Assembly (NCBI GenBank): GCA_023392535.1
Contig: JAEVYY010000026.1
Span: 124,001 to 188,000 of the forward strand
Direction of reading: 5' to 3'
Length of the DNA: 64,000 nt
Source of the DNA: Bacillota bacterium
GTDB lineage: Bacteria; Bacillota; Clostridia; Lachnospirales; Lachnospiraceae
The notes beneath the pieces were generated by a model. It searched no databases. It worked only from the letters and a program-made list of their open reading frames with translations, and was not told the DNA's origin. Numbering within the stretch: the stretch's first letter is position 1; each line of letters begins with the position of its first letter. Below, in pieces: positions 16,068 through 24,140 of this stretch. The position numbers and the translations under genes were made by a program.

Positions 16068-16565
16068 ATGACTAAAATCAATCAATTGCTAATGGAAATG
16101 ATCAGCTATTATAAAAATGACCCAAAGAGAATTCAACATTTTATGAAGGTGTATCAATTTGCAAAAATGATCGGACAGATGGAACATCTGCCAAAAGAAG
16201 AGCAGGAAATTTTGGAAATAGCTGCAATCGTGCATGATATTGGGATTCGGATCAGTGAAGAAAAATATGGAAATAGTAATGGAAAGCACCAGGAAGAGGA
16301 AGGAGCGGCACTTGCGGAACGCTTACTTAATAAATTGCAAATGGAACAAGAAATAATTCAAAGAGTATCTTATCTGGTTGCTCATCATCACACTTATACA
16401 GATATAAAAGGGAATGATTATCAGATTTTAGTGGAAGCAGACTTTTTGGTAAATCTTTATGAAGAAGGAGTCTGTAAAGATGCAACCAAAACAACATATG
16501 AACGAATTTTTAAGACAAATACAGGGAAAGAAATCTGTAATAAAATGTATGGACTTGGCATATAG
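16068..16565 (+). CDS. HD-domain phosphohydrolase
   Basis: 165 residues. HD superfamily metal ligands: His in RIQHFMKVYQFA, HD in AAIVHDIGIRISE, paired His in VAHHHTYTDI and Asp in VEADFLVNLYE. HD proteins are metal-dependent phosphohydrolases, often acting on nucleotides; the substrate here is unknown. AGGAGATAAG precedes the ATG. It follows the response regulator by 30 bases and precedes the pseudouridine synthase by 12 bases, so a shared transcript is likely. Confidence 0.85.
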   Translation: MTKINQLLMEMISYYKNDPKRIQHFMKVYQFAKMIGQMEHLPKEEQEILEIAAIVHDIGIRISEEKYGNSNGKHQEEEGAALAERLLNKLQMEQEIIQRVSYLVAHHHTYTDIKGNDYQILVEADFLVNLYEEGVCKDATKTTYERIFKTNTGKEICNKMYGLGI

Positions 16566-16577
16566 GTAGGAGCACAT

Positions 16578-17348
16578 TTGAAAACAAAAATTATATATGA
16601 AGACGATAATATCTTAGTAGTGCATAAACCAGCGGGTCTTGCGACTCAGACAAAAAATCTTGGACAGCAGGATGTAGTTAGTGAAATCAAAAACTATCTT
16701 TACACAAAGAGAAAACAAGTTAGACAGCAAGTAGGGGAACAACAGCCCTATATCGGATTGATTCATAGGTTAGATCAGCCAGTGGAAGGTTTAATACTTT
16801 TGGCTAAAGATGAAATTACGGCAGCAGAATTGAGTGCTCAGATTGCAGGAAATAAAATAAAAAAATCATATTATGCAATCCTCTGTGGAAGACCAGAGAA
16901 GTTAGGTGGTAGCCTTGAAGACTATATTTTGAAGGATACGAAAACAAACTTATCTAAAATAGTAGCTGAGAATCAAAAAGATAGTAAAGCAAAATATGCA
17001 AAACTTAGGTATGATTGTATCGGAACTGTGGATAAGCTAATAAAGATTGCTGAGGATCGTGTACAGCCATTTTTTACATTAACAGATATCCAATTAGTGA
17101 CTGGAAGGCATCACCAGATTCGTGTACAATTCTCACATGCAGGATATCCTCTACTGGGAGATTATAAATATGGTTCTTTAGAGAGCAAGGAAACATCGCA
17201 GAAGTTAGGGGTGAAAGACATAGCACTTTGTGCATATAAATTGGATTTTATACATCCAAAAACAAATAAACAAATGCAGTTTCAAATAAAACCTGATCAT
17301 TTTATTTTTCATAATGCTAAAAAATCTTTAAAAATATCGATTATTTAA
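16578..17348 (+). CDS. RluA-family pseudouridine synthase
   Basis: 256 residues with a TTG start, supported by TAGGAG six bases upstream. The family converts uridine to pseudouridine in rRNA or tRNA. Motif I (ILVVHKPAGLATQ), the catalytic Asp in IGLIHRLDQPVEGLILLAKD, and the C-terminal LVTGRHHQIRVQFSHAGYPLLGD are all present. The catalytic loop reads HRLDQPVEG instead of the common HRLDxxTSG, a variant seen in some Clostridia. No S4 domain precedes the catalytic domain, so the target RNA cannot be guessed. Confidence 0.9.
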   Translation: MKTKIIYEDDNILVVHKPAGLATQTKNLGQQDVVSEIKNYLYTKRKQVRQQVGEQQPYIGLIHRLDQPVEGLILLAKDEITAAELSAQIAGNKIKKSYYAILCGRPEKLGGSLEDYILKDTKTNLSKIVAENQKDSKAKYAKLRYDCIGTVDKLIKIAEDRVQPFFTLTDIQLVTGRHHQIRVQFSHAGYPLLGDYKYGSLESKETSQKLGVKDIALCAYKLDFIHPKTNKQMQFQIKPDHFIFHNAKKSLKISII

Positions 17349-17413
17349 AGTAAATCAAGCCTAGTAAGTATTACCAAAAAGAAAAGAAATAATAGCTGAT
17401 ATTTCCTTTTGGA

Positions 17414-18505
17414 ATGGCTCATACTAACCACAAGAAAATTGAAATGGTGGAAGATGAAATGGGTACATTTATAAAGGAAGAATATAAAAAAGTAATCATG
17501 TATATGGGAATTGTACTTGGGGTATATATAGGAATCAGATACTTATTACCCTTGGTAGGACCATTCGTGATTGCTTTTTTTATTGTGGCCCAGATTTATC
17601 CATACGTAAAAAAAATAAATGAAAAACTCCGTATTAACAAAGTTTTTTTAACAGGATTTCTATTGTTTTTTATAGTTCTTCTTTTAGCAGCGGGTTGTTT
17701 CTGGATATGTAACAAAGTGGTCTGTTTTGTTGCACAAATGGCCTCTAATGTAGACAGTATACAGGTTGAATTTTCAAAGTTTATTAGTCAATTTTGTGAA
17801 TGTCTGGAATCCAGAACAGGACTGGATGCGGATGATATTGAGATTTTTTTTCTGAACAAGGTAACCATTATTTCCAATAATATACAAAATGAAATTGCGC
17901 CTAAATTGATGGGAAGGTCTGTTACTTATATGAGATCCGTGATATCGGTTTTTGCCTCAATAGTGGTAACCTTTATTGCAACCATGCTACTTGTGAAGGA
18001 CTATGAAAAAATTCAAACTAGGCTTTTTAAACAAAAGTATTTTTTACCTATCTTTTCACTTATAAAAAAGATAGGTCATCTTCTTGCTATTTTTATAAAA
18101 GCACAAGCAATTATTATGGCAACCATAACAATTATTAGCGGCTCCGGATTCTGGATTCTAGGGCAATCAAATCCTTTATTGCTTGGTGTCATTACCAGCT
18201 TTCTAGATGTATTGCCATTTATCGGCACTGGTATTATATTAGTTCCTTTTGCTTTGTATACGGTAGTTCAGGGAAATATTCTTCAGGCTGCAGGATTTAT
18301 TTTGCTTTATGCGATCTGTGCGCTGGCAAGGGAATTTCTGGAACCGAAATTAATTGGAGACAGGATAGGGATCTATCCGTTTGGAGTATTGCTATCTATT
18401 TACGCTGGAATTAAATTATTCGGGTTCGCTGGAATTTTATTGGGGCCAATCATGATGTTATTCATAGTTGAGATCTTCCGCACAAAAAATCAGTTAAAGT
18501 GTTAA
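17414..18505 (+). CDS. AI-2E family membrane protein, YtvI-like sporulation protein
   Basis: 363 residues with about eight hydrophobic segments in the pattern of the AI-2E/YtvI family: an N-terminal pair (about 30-70), a third near 75-95, a long amphipathic region, then helices from about 170 to the end with LGQSNPLLLGVITSFLDVLPFIGTG and LAREFLEPKLIGDRIGIYP, the most conserved family stretch. YtvI is expressed during sporulation in bacilli and clostridia. The start is uncertain: ATG 17414 has a weak ribosome site, while ATG 17459 has GGTGGAAG upstream and would remove 15 residues. Confidence 0.82.
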   Translation: MAHTNHKKIEMVEDEMGTFIKEEYKKVIMYMGIVLGVYIGIRYLLPLVGPFVIAFFIVAQIYPYVKKINEKLRINKVFLTGFLLFFIVLLLAAGCFWICNKVVCFVAQMASNVDSIQVEFSKFISQFCECLESRTGLDADDIEIFFLNKVTIISNNIQNEIAPKLMGRSVTYMRSVISVFASIVVTFIATMLLVKDYEKIQTRLFKQKYFLPIFSLIKKIGHLLAIFIKAQAIIMATITIISGSGFWILGQSNPLLLGVITSFLDVLPFIGTGIILVPFALYTVVQGNILQAAGFILLYAICALAREFLEPKLIGDRIGIYPFGVLLSIYAGIKLFGFAGILLGPIMMLFIVEIFRTKNQLKC

Positions 18506-18611
18506 AAGAAACACTATTTTACAAATTAAAAAATTAATGGTCAGCATTTTTTGAATATGGTACAATGAAATTTATAGATATAAGATGTATAAATAAATCA
18601 GAGGTGCCTGC

Positions 18612-19610
18612 ATGAAAGTGAGTATTAGACAAATTAGTCATATTACGGGATTTTCACCAGCTACAATTTCAAATGCTTTGAATCATAAAAAGGGAGTTAA
18701 TAAAGAAACAGCAGCAGAAGTTTTCCGTGTTGCAAGAGAAATGGGCTATATTGATGAGGAAAAAATAACAAAAATTAAATTTGTTATCTTCAAAAAAAAT
18801 GGCTCCATAATCGAAGAAACTCCTTTTTTTTCATTGCTGATTGATGGATTTGAAAAAGAATGCGGTAAAAACGGATATGAAATGGTAATGTGCAATTTAG
18901 ACAGTCGTGCAGATGACTATGAGGAGCAGGTTAAATGGCTGATTAATGACACCAGTTCAGCAGTTGTTCTATTGGGAACAGAACTAATGGAGGGCGATTT
19001 AGAAATTTTTAAGAGTGCAAAATGTCCTTTTTTATTATTCGATTATTGGAACTCTAATATGGAATTTGATGCAGTTCTCATAAATAATGCAGATTCTGCC
19101 AGATTAGCGACCGAATATCTATATGATAAAGGACACAGAGAAATAGGTTACTTAAGAGGGAGATACAGAATAAAAGCATTTCGATCCAGACATGTTGGTT
19201 ATGCAGTTGCTATGAATAAGAAGGGATTAAAAGTGAACCCTACCTATACGGTCACAATTGGTACCAGCATGAATAATGCGTATTCTGAGATGGTCGATTT
19301 TTTAAAGAAAAAACCTCCCTTACCAACTGCTTTTTTCGCAGACAATGATATGATTGCCCTAGGAGCCATGAAAGCTTTAACAGAATATGGGTATCAGATA
19401 CCTCAAGATATCTCGATTATAGGATTTGATGATATTCCATATAGTGAAATTGCTACACCACGGTTGACTACTATTAGGGTACCAAAACAGGAAATGGGAC
19501 AAGCAGCAGCGAGGAGAATCATAGAATTAATTAGAAAACCAACGAATGCCAGATTAAAAATACAAATCTGTACAAATTTTATTGAAAGAGACAGCGTAAG
19601 AGAAATATAG
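18612..19610 (+). CDS. LacI-family transcriptional regulator (first of a paralogous pair)
   Basis: 332 residues. The N-terminal helix-turn-helix reads VSIRQISHITGFSPATISNALN; residues about 58-330 are the periplasmic-binding-protein-like sugar sensor (VVLLGTELMEGD, PTAFFADNDMIALGAMKAL, IGFDDIPYSEIATPRLTT). Unlike standard LacI proteins, the segment after the HTH (GYIDEEKITKIKFV) lacks the PNxxAR hinge-helix motif. It aligns without gaps with the next regulator and has its own terminator. GAGGTG precedes the ATG. Likely controls the sugar operon downstream. Confidence 0.9.
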   Translation: MKVSIRQISHITGFSPATISNALNHKKGVNKETAAEVFRVAREMGYIDEEKITKIKFVIFKKNGSIIEETPFFSLLIDGFEKECGKNGYEMVMCNLDSRADDYEEQVKWLINDTSSAVVLLGTELMEGDLEIFKSAKCPFLLFDYWNSNMEFDAVLINNADSARLATEYLYDKGHREIGYLRGRYRIKAFRSRHVGYAVAMNKKGLKVNPTYTVTIGTSMNNAYSEMVDFLKKKPPLPTAFFADNDMIALGAMKALTEYGYQIPQDISIIGFDDIPYSEIATPRLTTIRVPKQEMGQAAARRIIELIRKPTNARLKIQICTNFIERDSVREI

Positions 19611-19621
19611 GATACAGAAAC

Positions 19622-19657
19622 ATGGAGAATTAGAATTTATTCTAATTCTCCTTTTTT
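19622..19657 (+). terminator. Terminator of the first LacI-type gene
   Basis: A 13-bp perfect stem (GGAGAATTAGAAT at 19624-19636, complement at 19639-19651) with a 2-base closing gap, followed by six T. Confidence 0.88.
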
Positions 19658-19706
19658 ATTTTATGAAGGAGTTTAAAGTATATAAAATAATTTACTTCAA
19701 AACAGC

Positions 19707-19718
19707 ATAAACGTTTAT
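19707..19718. promoter_or_regulatory. LacI-type operator candidate O1
   Basis: ATAAACGTTTAT, a perfect 12-bp palindrome with the central CG typical of LacI-family operators. An identical copy lies 24 bp away, centre to centre. Both sit in the 328-base gap before the second LacI gene. Confidence 0.65.
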
Positions 19719-19730
19719 ATAAATATTTAC

Positions 19731-19742
19731 ATAAACGTTTAT
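19731..19742. promoter_or_regulatory. LacI-type operator candidate O2
   Basis: Second identical ATAAACGTTTAT palindrome. No third copy was noticed in the window. Confidence 0.65.
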
Positions 19743-19867
19743 AACGATTTGAATATAAAAGTTTGAAATAATCAAAAATAAGACGCTGATTCTATACAAA
19801 TGTAATAAAAATATAGGTTATAAATTTTATATATTAAACAAATTAATAAAAATATTTAAAAATTATA

Positions 19868-19895
19868 TTGAACAAATAGATAAATTATTTATAAT
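19868..19895 (+). promoter_or_regulatory. Possible promoter of the second LacI gene and sugar operon
   Basis: TTGAAC (19868-19873), a 16-base spacer and TATAAT (19890-19895). The stretch is very AT-rich and another TATAAT lies at 19904, so the exact promoter is uncertain. It is about 130 bases downstream of the operator pair, which makes direct steric block unlikely unless looping is involved. Confidence 0.4.
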
Positions 19896-19938
19896 AATGT
19901 TTATATAATAGATCGATAAAAAGTAGGAGGATCATAGA

Positions 19939-20943
19939 GTGAAGGTCAGTATTAAACAGATAAGTGAACAAACTGGGTTTTCTCCTGCAACTGTTTCCAA
20001 TGCTCTAAATCGAAAGAGAAGCGTGAATAAAGAAACCTCCTCTGAAATATTCAAGGTAGCAAAGGAATTAGGTTATATCAATGAAGCGAGTATCACAAAA
20101 ATAAAATTTGTATTATACAAAACAAACGGATTAATTACTGAGGACACTCCTTTTTTTTCATTAATGATAGATGGGTTTGAAAAAGAATGCAGAAAATCTG
20201 GATACGAAATGGTTCTTTGCTATTTAGATCGAAGGACATCAGATTTTGAAGAACAGGTCAAATGGCTCATTAATGACACAACATCTGCAGTTGCACTTAT
20301 GGGTGCAGAATTAATGGAAACGGATGTAGGGATATTTAAAAATGCCAAATGTCCATTTCTTACGATTGATTACTGGAGCGCAGATATGAGCTTCGATGGA
20401 ATTTCTATTAACAATTCAGATTCCTCCAGAATGGCCACGGAATATTTAATCAGTAAAGGACACACTAAAATTGGGTATCTGAGAGGAAGATTTCGAATAA
20501 AAGCATTTCGTTCCCGTGCTGTTGGATACACCATTGCACTAAATAAAAAAGGAATTGAGGTTGACAACAAATTTACTTTTACCTTAGATACCACGATGGA
20601 TGGAGCTTACAAAAGCATGGTAGCGATATTAAATGAAAGACCAAATCTACCAACTGCTTTTTTTGCAGATAATGATATGATTGCACTTGGCGCTATGAAA
20701 GCCTTGCAGGAGTATGGCTATCGCATTCCCGAAGATGTGTCAATTATAGGGTTCGACGATTTACCTTTTTGCGAGATCGCATCTCCCAGATTAACAAGCT
20801 TACGAGTTCCGAAACAAGAAATGGGACAAATCGCAGTTAGAAGAATGATTGAATTAATTAAGAACAAAAATGAAGTAATTACAAAGACACAAATCTGTAC
20901 GGAATTTATAGAAAGAGATAGCGTAAAAAATTTAAATTTATAA
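19939..20943 (+). CDS. LacI-family transcriptional regulator (second of the pair), head of the sugar operon
   Basis: 334 residues with a GTG start after GGAGGATCATAGA. HTH: VSIKQISEQTGFSPATVSNALN; sensor domain to the end. It aligns end to end without gaps with the regulator at 18612-19610, with well over half of positions identical by eye, and the DNA-reading SPAT-SNALN stretch is almost unchanged, so both may read the same operator. It also lacks the usual hinge-helix motif. The isomerase gene starts 13 bases after its stop, so it is probably the first gene of the sugar operon. Confidence 0.9.
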   Translation: MKVSIKQISEQTGFSPATVSNALNRKRSVNKETSSEIFKVAKELGYINEASITKIKFVLYKTNGLITEDTPFFSLMIDGFEKECRKSGYEMVLCYLDRRTSDFEEQVKWLINDTTSAVALMGAELMETDVGIFKNAKCPFLTIDYWSADMSFDGISINNSDSSRMATEYLISKGHTKIGYLRGRFRIKAFRSRAVGYTIALNKKGIEVDNKFTFTLDTTMDGAYKSMVAILNERPNLPTAFFADNDMIALGAMKALQEYGYRIPEDVSIIGFDDLPFCEIASPRLTSLRVPKQEMGQIAVRRMIELIKNKNEVITKTQICTEFIERDSVKNLNL

Positions 20944-20956
20944 TAGGGAGGAAAAA

Positions 20957-22357
20957 ATGAAAAAATTAAAGTTAGGTTTTGCACCAACAAGGAGAAGTAT
21001 TTTTAGTGCACCAGATGCAATCAAATATGCTGACTTGACAAGAGCACGGTTAAATGAACTAGGGATTGATTATGTTGATATTAAAGATATTAATGAAGAA
21101 GGACTTTTATATGACGACAGTGATATGGAACGAATTGCTGAGAAATTTCAGAAAGAAGGAGTAACAGGTCTATTCCTTCCACATTGTAATTTTGGAACTG
21201 AGTATGTGTGTGCAAGATTAGCCAAAAAGTTGGGGGTACCAGTTTTGCTCTGGGGGCCAAGGGATGAGAGACCGGATGAAAACGGAATACGTTTAAGAGA
21301 CAGCCAGTGTGGATTATTTGCAACAGGAAAAGTATTAAGGCGATTTCGCGTTCCATTTACCTATATGACGAATTGCAGGCTTACCGATGATGAATTTGAA
21401 AGAGGGATTAGGGACTTTTTAGGAGTATGTAATGTGGTATCAGTATTTAAGCATACCAGGATTCTTCAGATTGCACCAAGACCGTTTGATTTTTGGTCAA
21501 CCATGTGTAATGAAGGTGAATTGTTAGAAAGATTCAATATACAGTTAGCACCGATTCCTATGCCGGAGCTAACATTGGAAGTGAAAAAAGCAAGAGAAGA
21601 AGGCAACGAAGTTGCCAAAGTAATGCAATACTGTAAAGAAAGTATGAATATAAAGATCAAAGAGGAAGAACTGGAAAGTGTTGCGGCTCTAAAAGTAGCG
21701 ATGAAAGGCTTAGCTGATAAATATGGATGTAATGCAATTGCAATTCAATGTTGGAATGCATTGCAAAGTGAACTTGGCATTATGCCATGTGCTGCTAATT
21801 CGTTATTGAATGAAGAAGGCATTCCGGTTGTATGTGAAACAGATATTCACGGAGCAATTACAGCCGTCATGGTAGAAGCAGCGGGTATGGATGAGGCAAG
21901 AGGGTTTTTTGCAGATTGGACAGTAAGACATCCGGATAATGAAAATGGTGAGCTTCTCCAACATTGCGGGCCATGGCCAATTTCAGTGGCAAAAGAGAAA
22001 CCAACAATTGGTTATCCACTGGCATTTGAACACCCAGGAGCCGTGGAAGCAGAAGCAAAACATGGAAAAATGACATTGTGCAGATTTGATGGTGATAATG
22101 GTGAATATTCTTTACTCTTAGGGAATGCGACTGGGGTCGAAGGGCCATATACAAAAGGAACCTATGTCTGGGTGGAAGTAGACAACCTAAAACGCTTGGA
22201 AGATAAAATTGTGTGCGGACCATATATTCATCATTGTGTAGGTATTCATAAAGACGTGGTTCCGGTTTTATATGAGGCTTGTAAATATATAGGAATAAAA
22301 CCAGACTTATATGATCCAATAGAGGAAGAGGTTAAGGCTTATATCAGAGGAGAATAA
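20957..22357 (+). CDS. L-fucose/L-arabinose isomerase-like protein (COG2407 type)
   Basis: 466 residues. It belongs by eye to the fucose-isomerase-related family that interconverts aldoses and ketoses with a divalent metal. Likely metal ligands: Glu in PVVCETDIHGAITAVM and Asp in GFFADWTVRHPD; a conserved HCGPWP follows, and another His cluster lies in GPYIHHCVGIH. It is shorter than true FucI (about 590 residues). In context it should convert the imported sugar to the ketose used by the FGGY kinase. AGGGAGG precedes the ATG. Substrate not known; the family also includes uncharacterised members. Confidence 0.78.
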   Translation: MKKLKLGFAPTRRSIFSAPDAIKYADLTRARLNELGIDYVDIKDINEEGLLYDDSDMERIAEKFQKEGVTGLFLPHCNFGTEYVCARLAKKLGVPVLLWGPRDERPDENGIRLRDSQCGLFATGKVLRRFRVPFTYMTNCRLTDDEFERGIRDFLGVCNVVSVFKHTRILQIAPRPFDFWSTMCNEGELLERFNIQLAPIPMPELTLEVKKAREEGNEVAKVMQYCKESMNIKIKEEELESVAALKVAMKGLADKYGCNAIAIQCWNALQSELGIMPCAANSLLNEEGIPVVCETDIHGAITAVMVEAAGMDEARGFFADWTVRHPDNENGELLQHCGPWPISVAKEKPTIGYPLAFEHPGAVEAEAKHGKMTLCRFDGDNGEYSLLLGNATGVEGPYTKGTYVWVEVDNLKRLEDKIVCGPYIHHCVGIHKDVVPVLYEACKYIGIKPDLYDPIEEEVKAYIRGE

Positions 22358-22375
22358 AACCGAAAAGGAGAAAAA

Positions 22376-23209
22376 ATGAAAAATTTAAAAGTATTATCTT
22401 ATGATCTGCGTAAGAATGTAATTGATATGATTGTAGAAGGAAAAGGCGGACATATCGGCGGGGATATGAGCGTGATGGACATTTTGGTCACACTTTATTT
22501 CAAACAAATGAACATTAGTCCTGAAAATAAAGATGATCCGAATCGGGACCGCTTTGTCATGAGTAAAGGTCACTGTGTGGAAGCTCTCTATGCAGTTCTG
22601 GCAGAAAAAGGGTTTTTTCCGATTCAAGAAGTAATTGAAAATTTCTCAAAATTCGGATCAAAATTTATCGGACATCCAAATAATAAGCTTCCGGGGATTG
22701 AAATGAACTCAGGTTCTCTGGGACATGGGCTGCCAGTTAGCGTAGGAATGGCATTAGCTGGAAAAATGAATCAACAGGACTATAGAGTCTACACCGTTAT
22801 GGGAGATGGAGAATTGGCAGAAGGTTCTGTATGGGAAGGTGCAATGGCCGCTAATCAATACAAACTGGATAATCTGTGTGCGATCGTGGATAGGAACAGA
22901 TTACAGATTTCCGGGAATACAGAAGAGGTGATGGCACAAGATAACCAGATAGATAGATGGTCCGGATTCGGATGGAATGTGATCAACGTAGAAGACGGGA
23001 ATAATATTGATCAGTTGAATGAAGCTTTTGAAAAAGCAAAGACAGTAAAGGGGAAACCAACTGTTATTATTGCAAATACCATAAAAGGATTTGGTTCTTC
23101 CGTTATGGAAAATAAAGCGGCTTGGCATCATCATGTGCCGAGTGAAGAAGAATATGCACAAATAATGAGTGACTTAAATGGAAAGAAGGAGGCTTTACTT
23201 CATGAATAA
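22376..23209 (+). CDS. Transketolase, N-terminal (thiamine diphosphate-binding) subunit
   Basis: 277 residues, the usual size of the N-terminal half in split transketolases. The thiamine diphosphate/metal motif is VMGDGELAEGSVWEGAMAAN followed by IVDRNRLQ. Substrate-channel histidines are visible in GKGGHIGGDMSV, MSKGHCVEALY and GSLGHGLPVSVG. It has 18 bases of spacing from the isomerase, and its end overlaps the C-terminal subunit by eight bases, so the two are coupled. With that subunit it transfers C2 ketol units. A dedicated copy inside a sugar operon points to a pathway-specific ketose-phosphate. Confidence 0.94.
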   Translation: MKNLKVLSYDLRKNVIDMIVEGKGGHIGGDMSVMDILVTLYFKQMNISPENKDDPNRDRFVMSKGHCVEALYAVLAEKGFFPIQEVIENFSKFGSKFIGHPNNKLPGIEMNSGSLGHGLPVSVGMALAGKMNQQDYRVYTVMGDGELAEGSVWEGAMAANQYKLDNLCAIVDRNRLQISGNTEEVMAQDNQIDRWSGFGWNVINVEDGNNIDQLNEAFEKAKTVKGKPTVIIANTIKGFGSSVMENKAAWHHHVPSEEEYAQIMSDLNGKKEALLHE

Positions 23210-24131
23210 AATACCGAATAGACAGGCAATCTGTGAAGTGCTATTGGAAAAAGCAAAAACGGATAAAGAAATTGTTGTTTTATGCAGTGATTCTAAAGGT
23301 TCCGCATCGTTAACTCCTTATGCAAAAGAATTTCCTGAACAATATGTGGAAATTGGTATTGCAGAACAAAATTTAGTCAGTATTTCGGCAGGGCTGGCAA
23401 AATGCGGAAAAAAACCATTTGCAGCATCACCAGCCTGCTTTTTATCAACAAGAAGTTACGAACAAGCTAAAGTCGATGTAGCGTATTCCAATACCAATGT
23501 AAAATTAATAGGTATTAGTGGAGGTATCAGCTACGGAGCACTTGGAATGAGTCATCATTCTGCACAGGATATTGCGGCCATGTCATCCGTTCCAAATATG
23601 CGTGTGTATCTGCCAAGTGACAGGCATCAGACAAAATGTTTGATTGAAGAATTACTAAAAGATGAGAAACCTGCCTATATCCGTGTAGGAAGAAATCCAG
23701 TAGAAGATATCTATGCGGAAAACAATTGTCCGTTTATGATGGATAAAGCAACTGTAATCAAAGAGGGAACAGATATAGCCATTATTGCTTGTGGTGAGAT
23801 GGTGAGGCCATCGCTAGAAGCAGCTAAACTTTTAGAGAAAGAGGGAATCAGTGCCACGGTATTGGACATGTATTGCATAAAACCATTGGACAAAGATTCC
23901 ATTGTAAAAGCAGCAAAAAATGTTAGGGGAGTAATTACGGTAGAAGAGCATTCACCGTTTGGAGGACTTGGTTCTATGGTGAGCCAAATCATAGGAAGTG
24001 AATGTCCGAAAAAAGTAATAAATATGGCATTACCAGACACACCAGTGATTACAGGCACATCAAAAGAGGTATTTGATTATTATGGTTTGAATGCCACAGG
24101 TATTGTAAAAGCAGCTAAAGATATGATGTAG
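23202..24131 (+). CDS. Transketolase, C-terminal (pyrimidine-binding) subunit
   Basis: 309 residues from ATG 23202, set by AAGGAGG nine bases upstream; an in-frame ATG 24 bases earlier has no such site. The pyrimidine-binding domain has the cofactor-activating Glu in VEIGIAEQNLVSISAGLAKC; GGISYGALGMSHHSAQDIA is the substrate loop; the C-terminal transketolase domain begins near residue 180 (IIACGEMVRPSLEAAKLL) with VEEHSPFGGLGS. It forms a heteromer with the preceding subunit. Split enzymes of this kind recur in specialised sugar pathways. Confidence 0.94.
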   Translation: MNKIPNRQAICEVLLEKAKTDKEIVVLCSDSKGSASLTPYAKEFPEQYVEIGIAEQNLVSISAGLAKCGKKPFAASPACFLSTRSYEQAKVDVAYSNTNVKLIGISGGISYGALGMSHHSAQDIAAMSSVPNMRVYLPSDRHQTKCLIEELLKDEKPAYIRVGRNPVEDIYAENNCPFMMDKATVIKEGTDIAIIACGEMVRPSLEAAKLLEKEGISATVLDMYCIKPLDKDSIVKAAKNVRGVITVEEHSPFGGLGSMVSQIIGSECPKKVINMALPDTPVITGTSKEVFDYYGLNATGIVKAAKDMM

Positions 24132-24140
24132 GTAAGAAAT

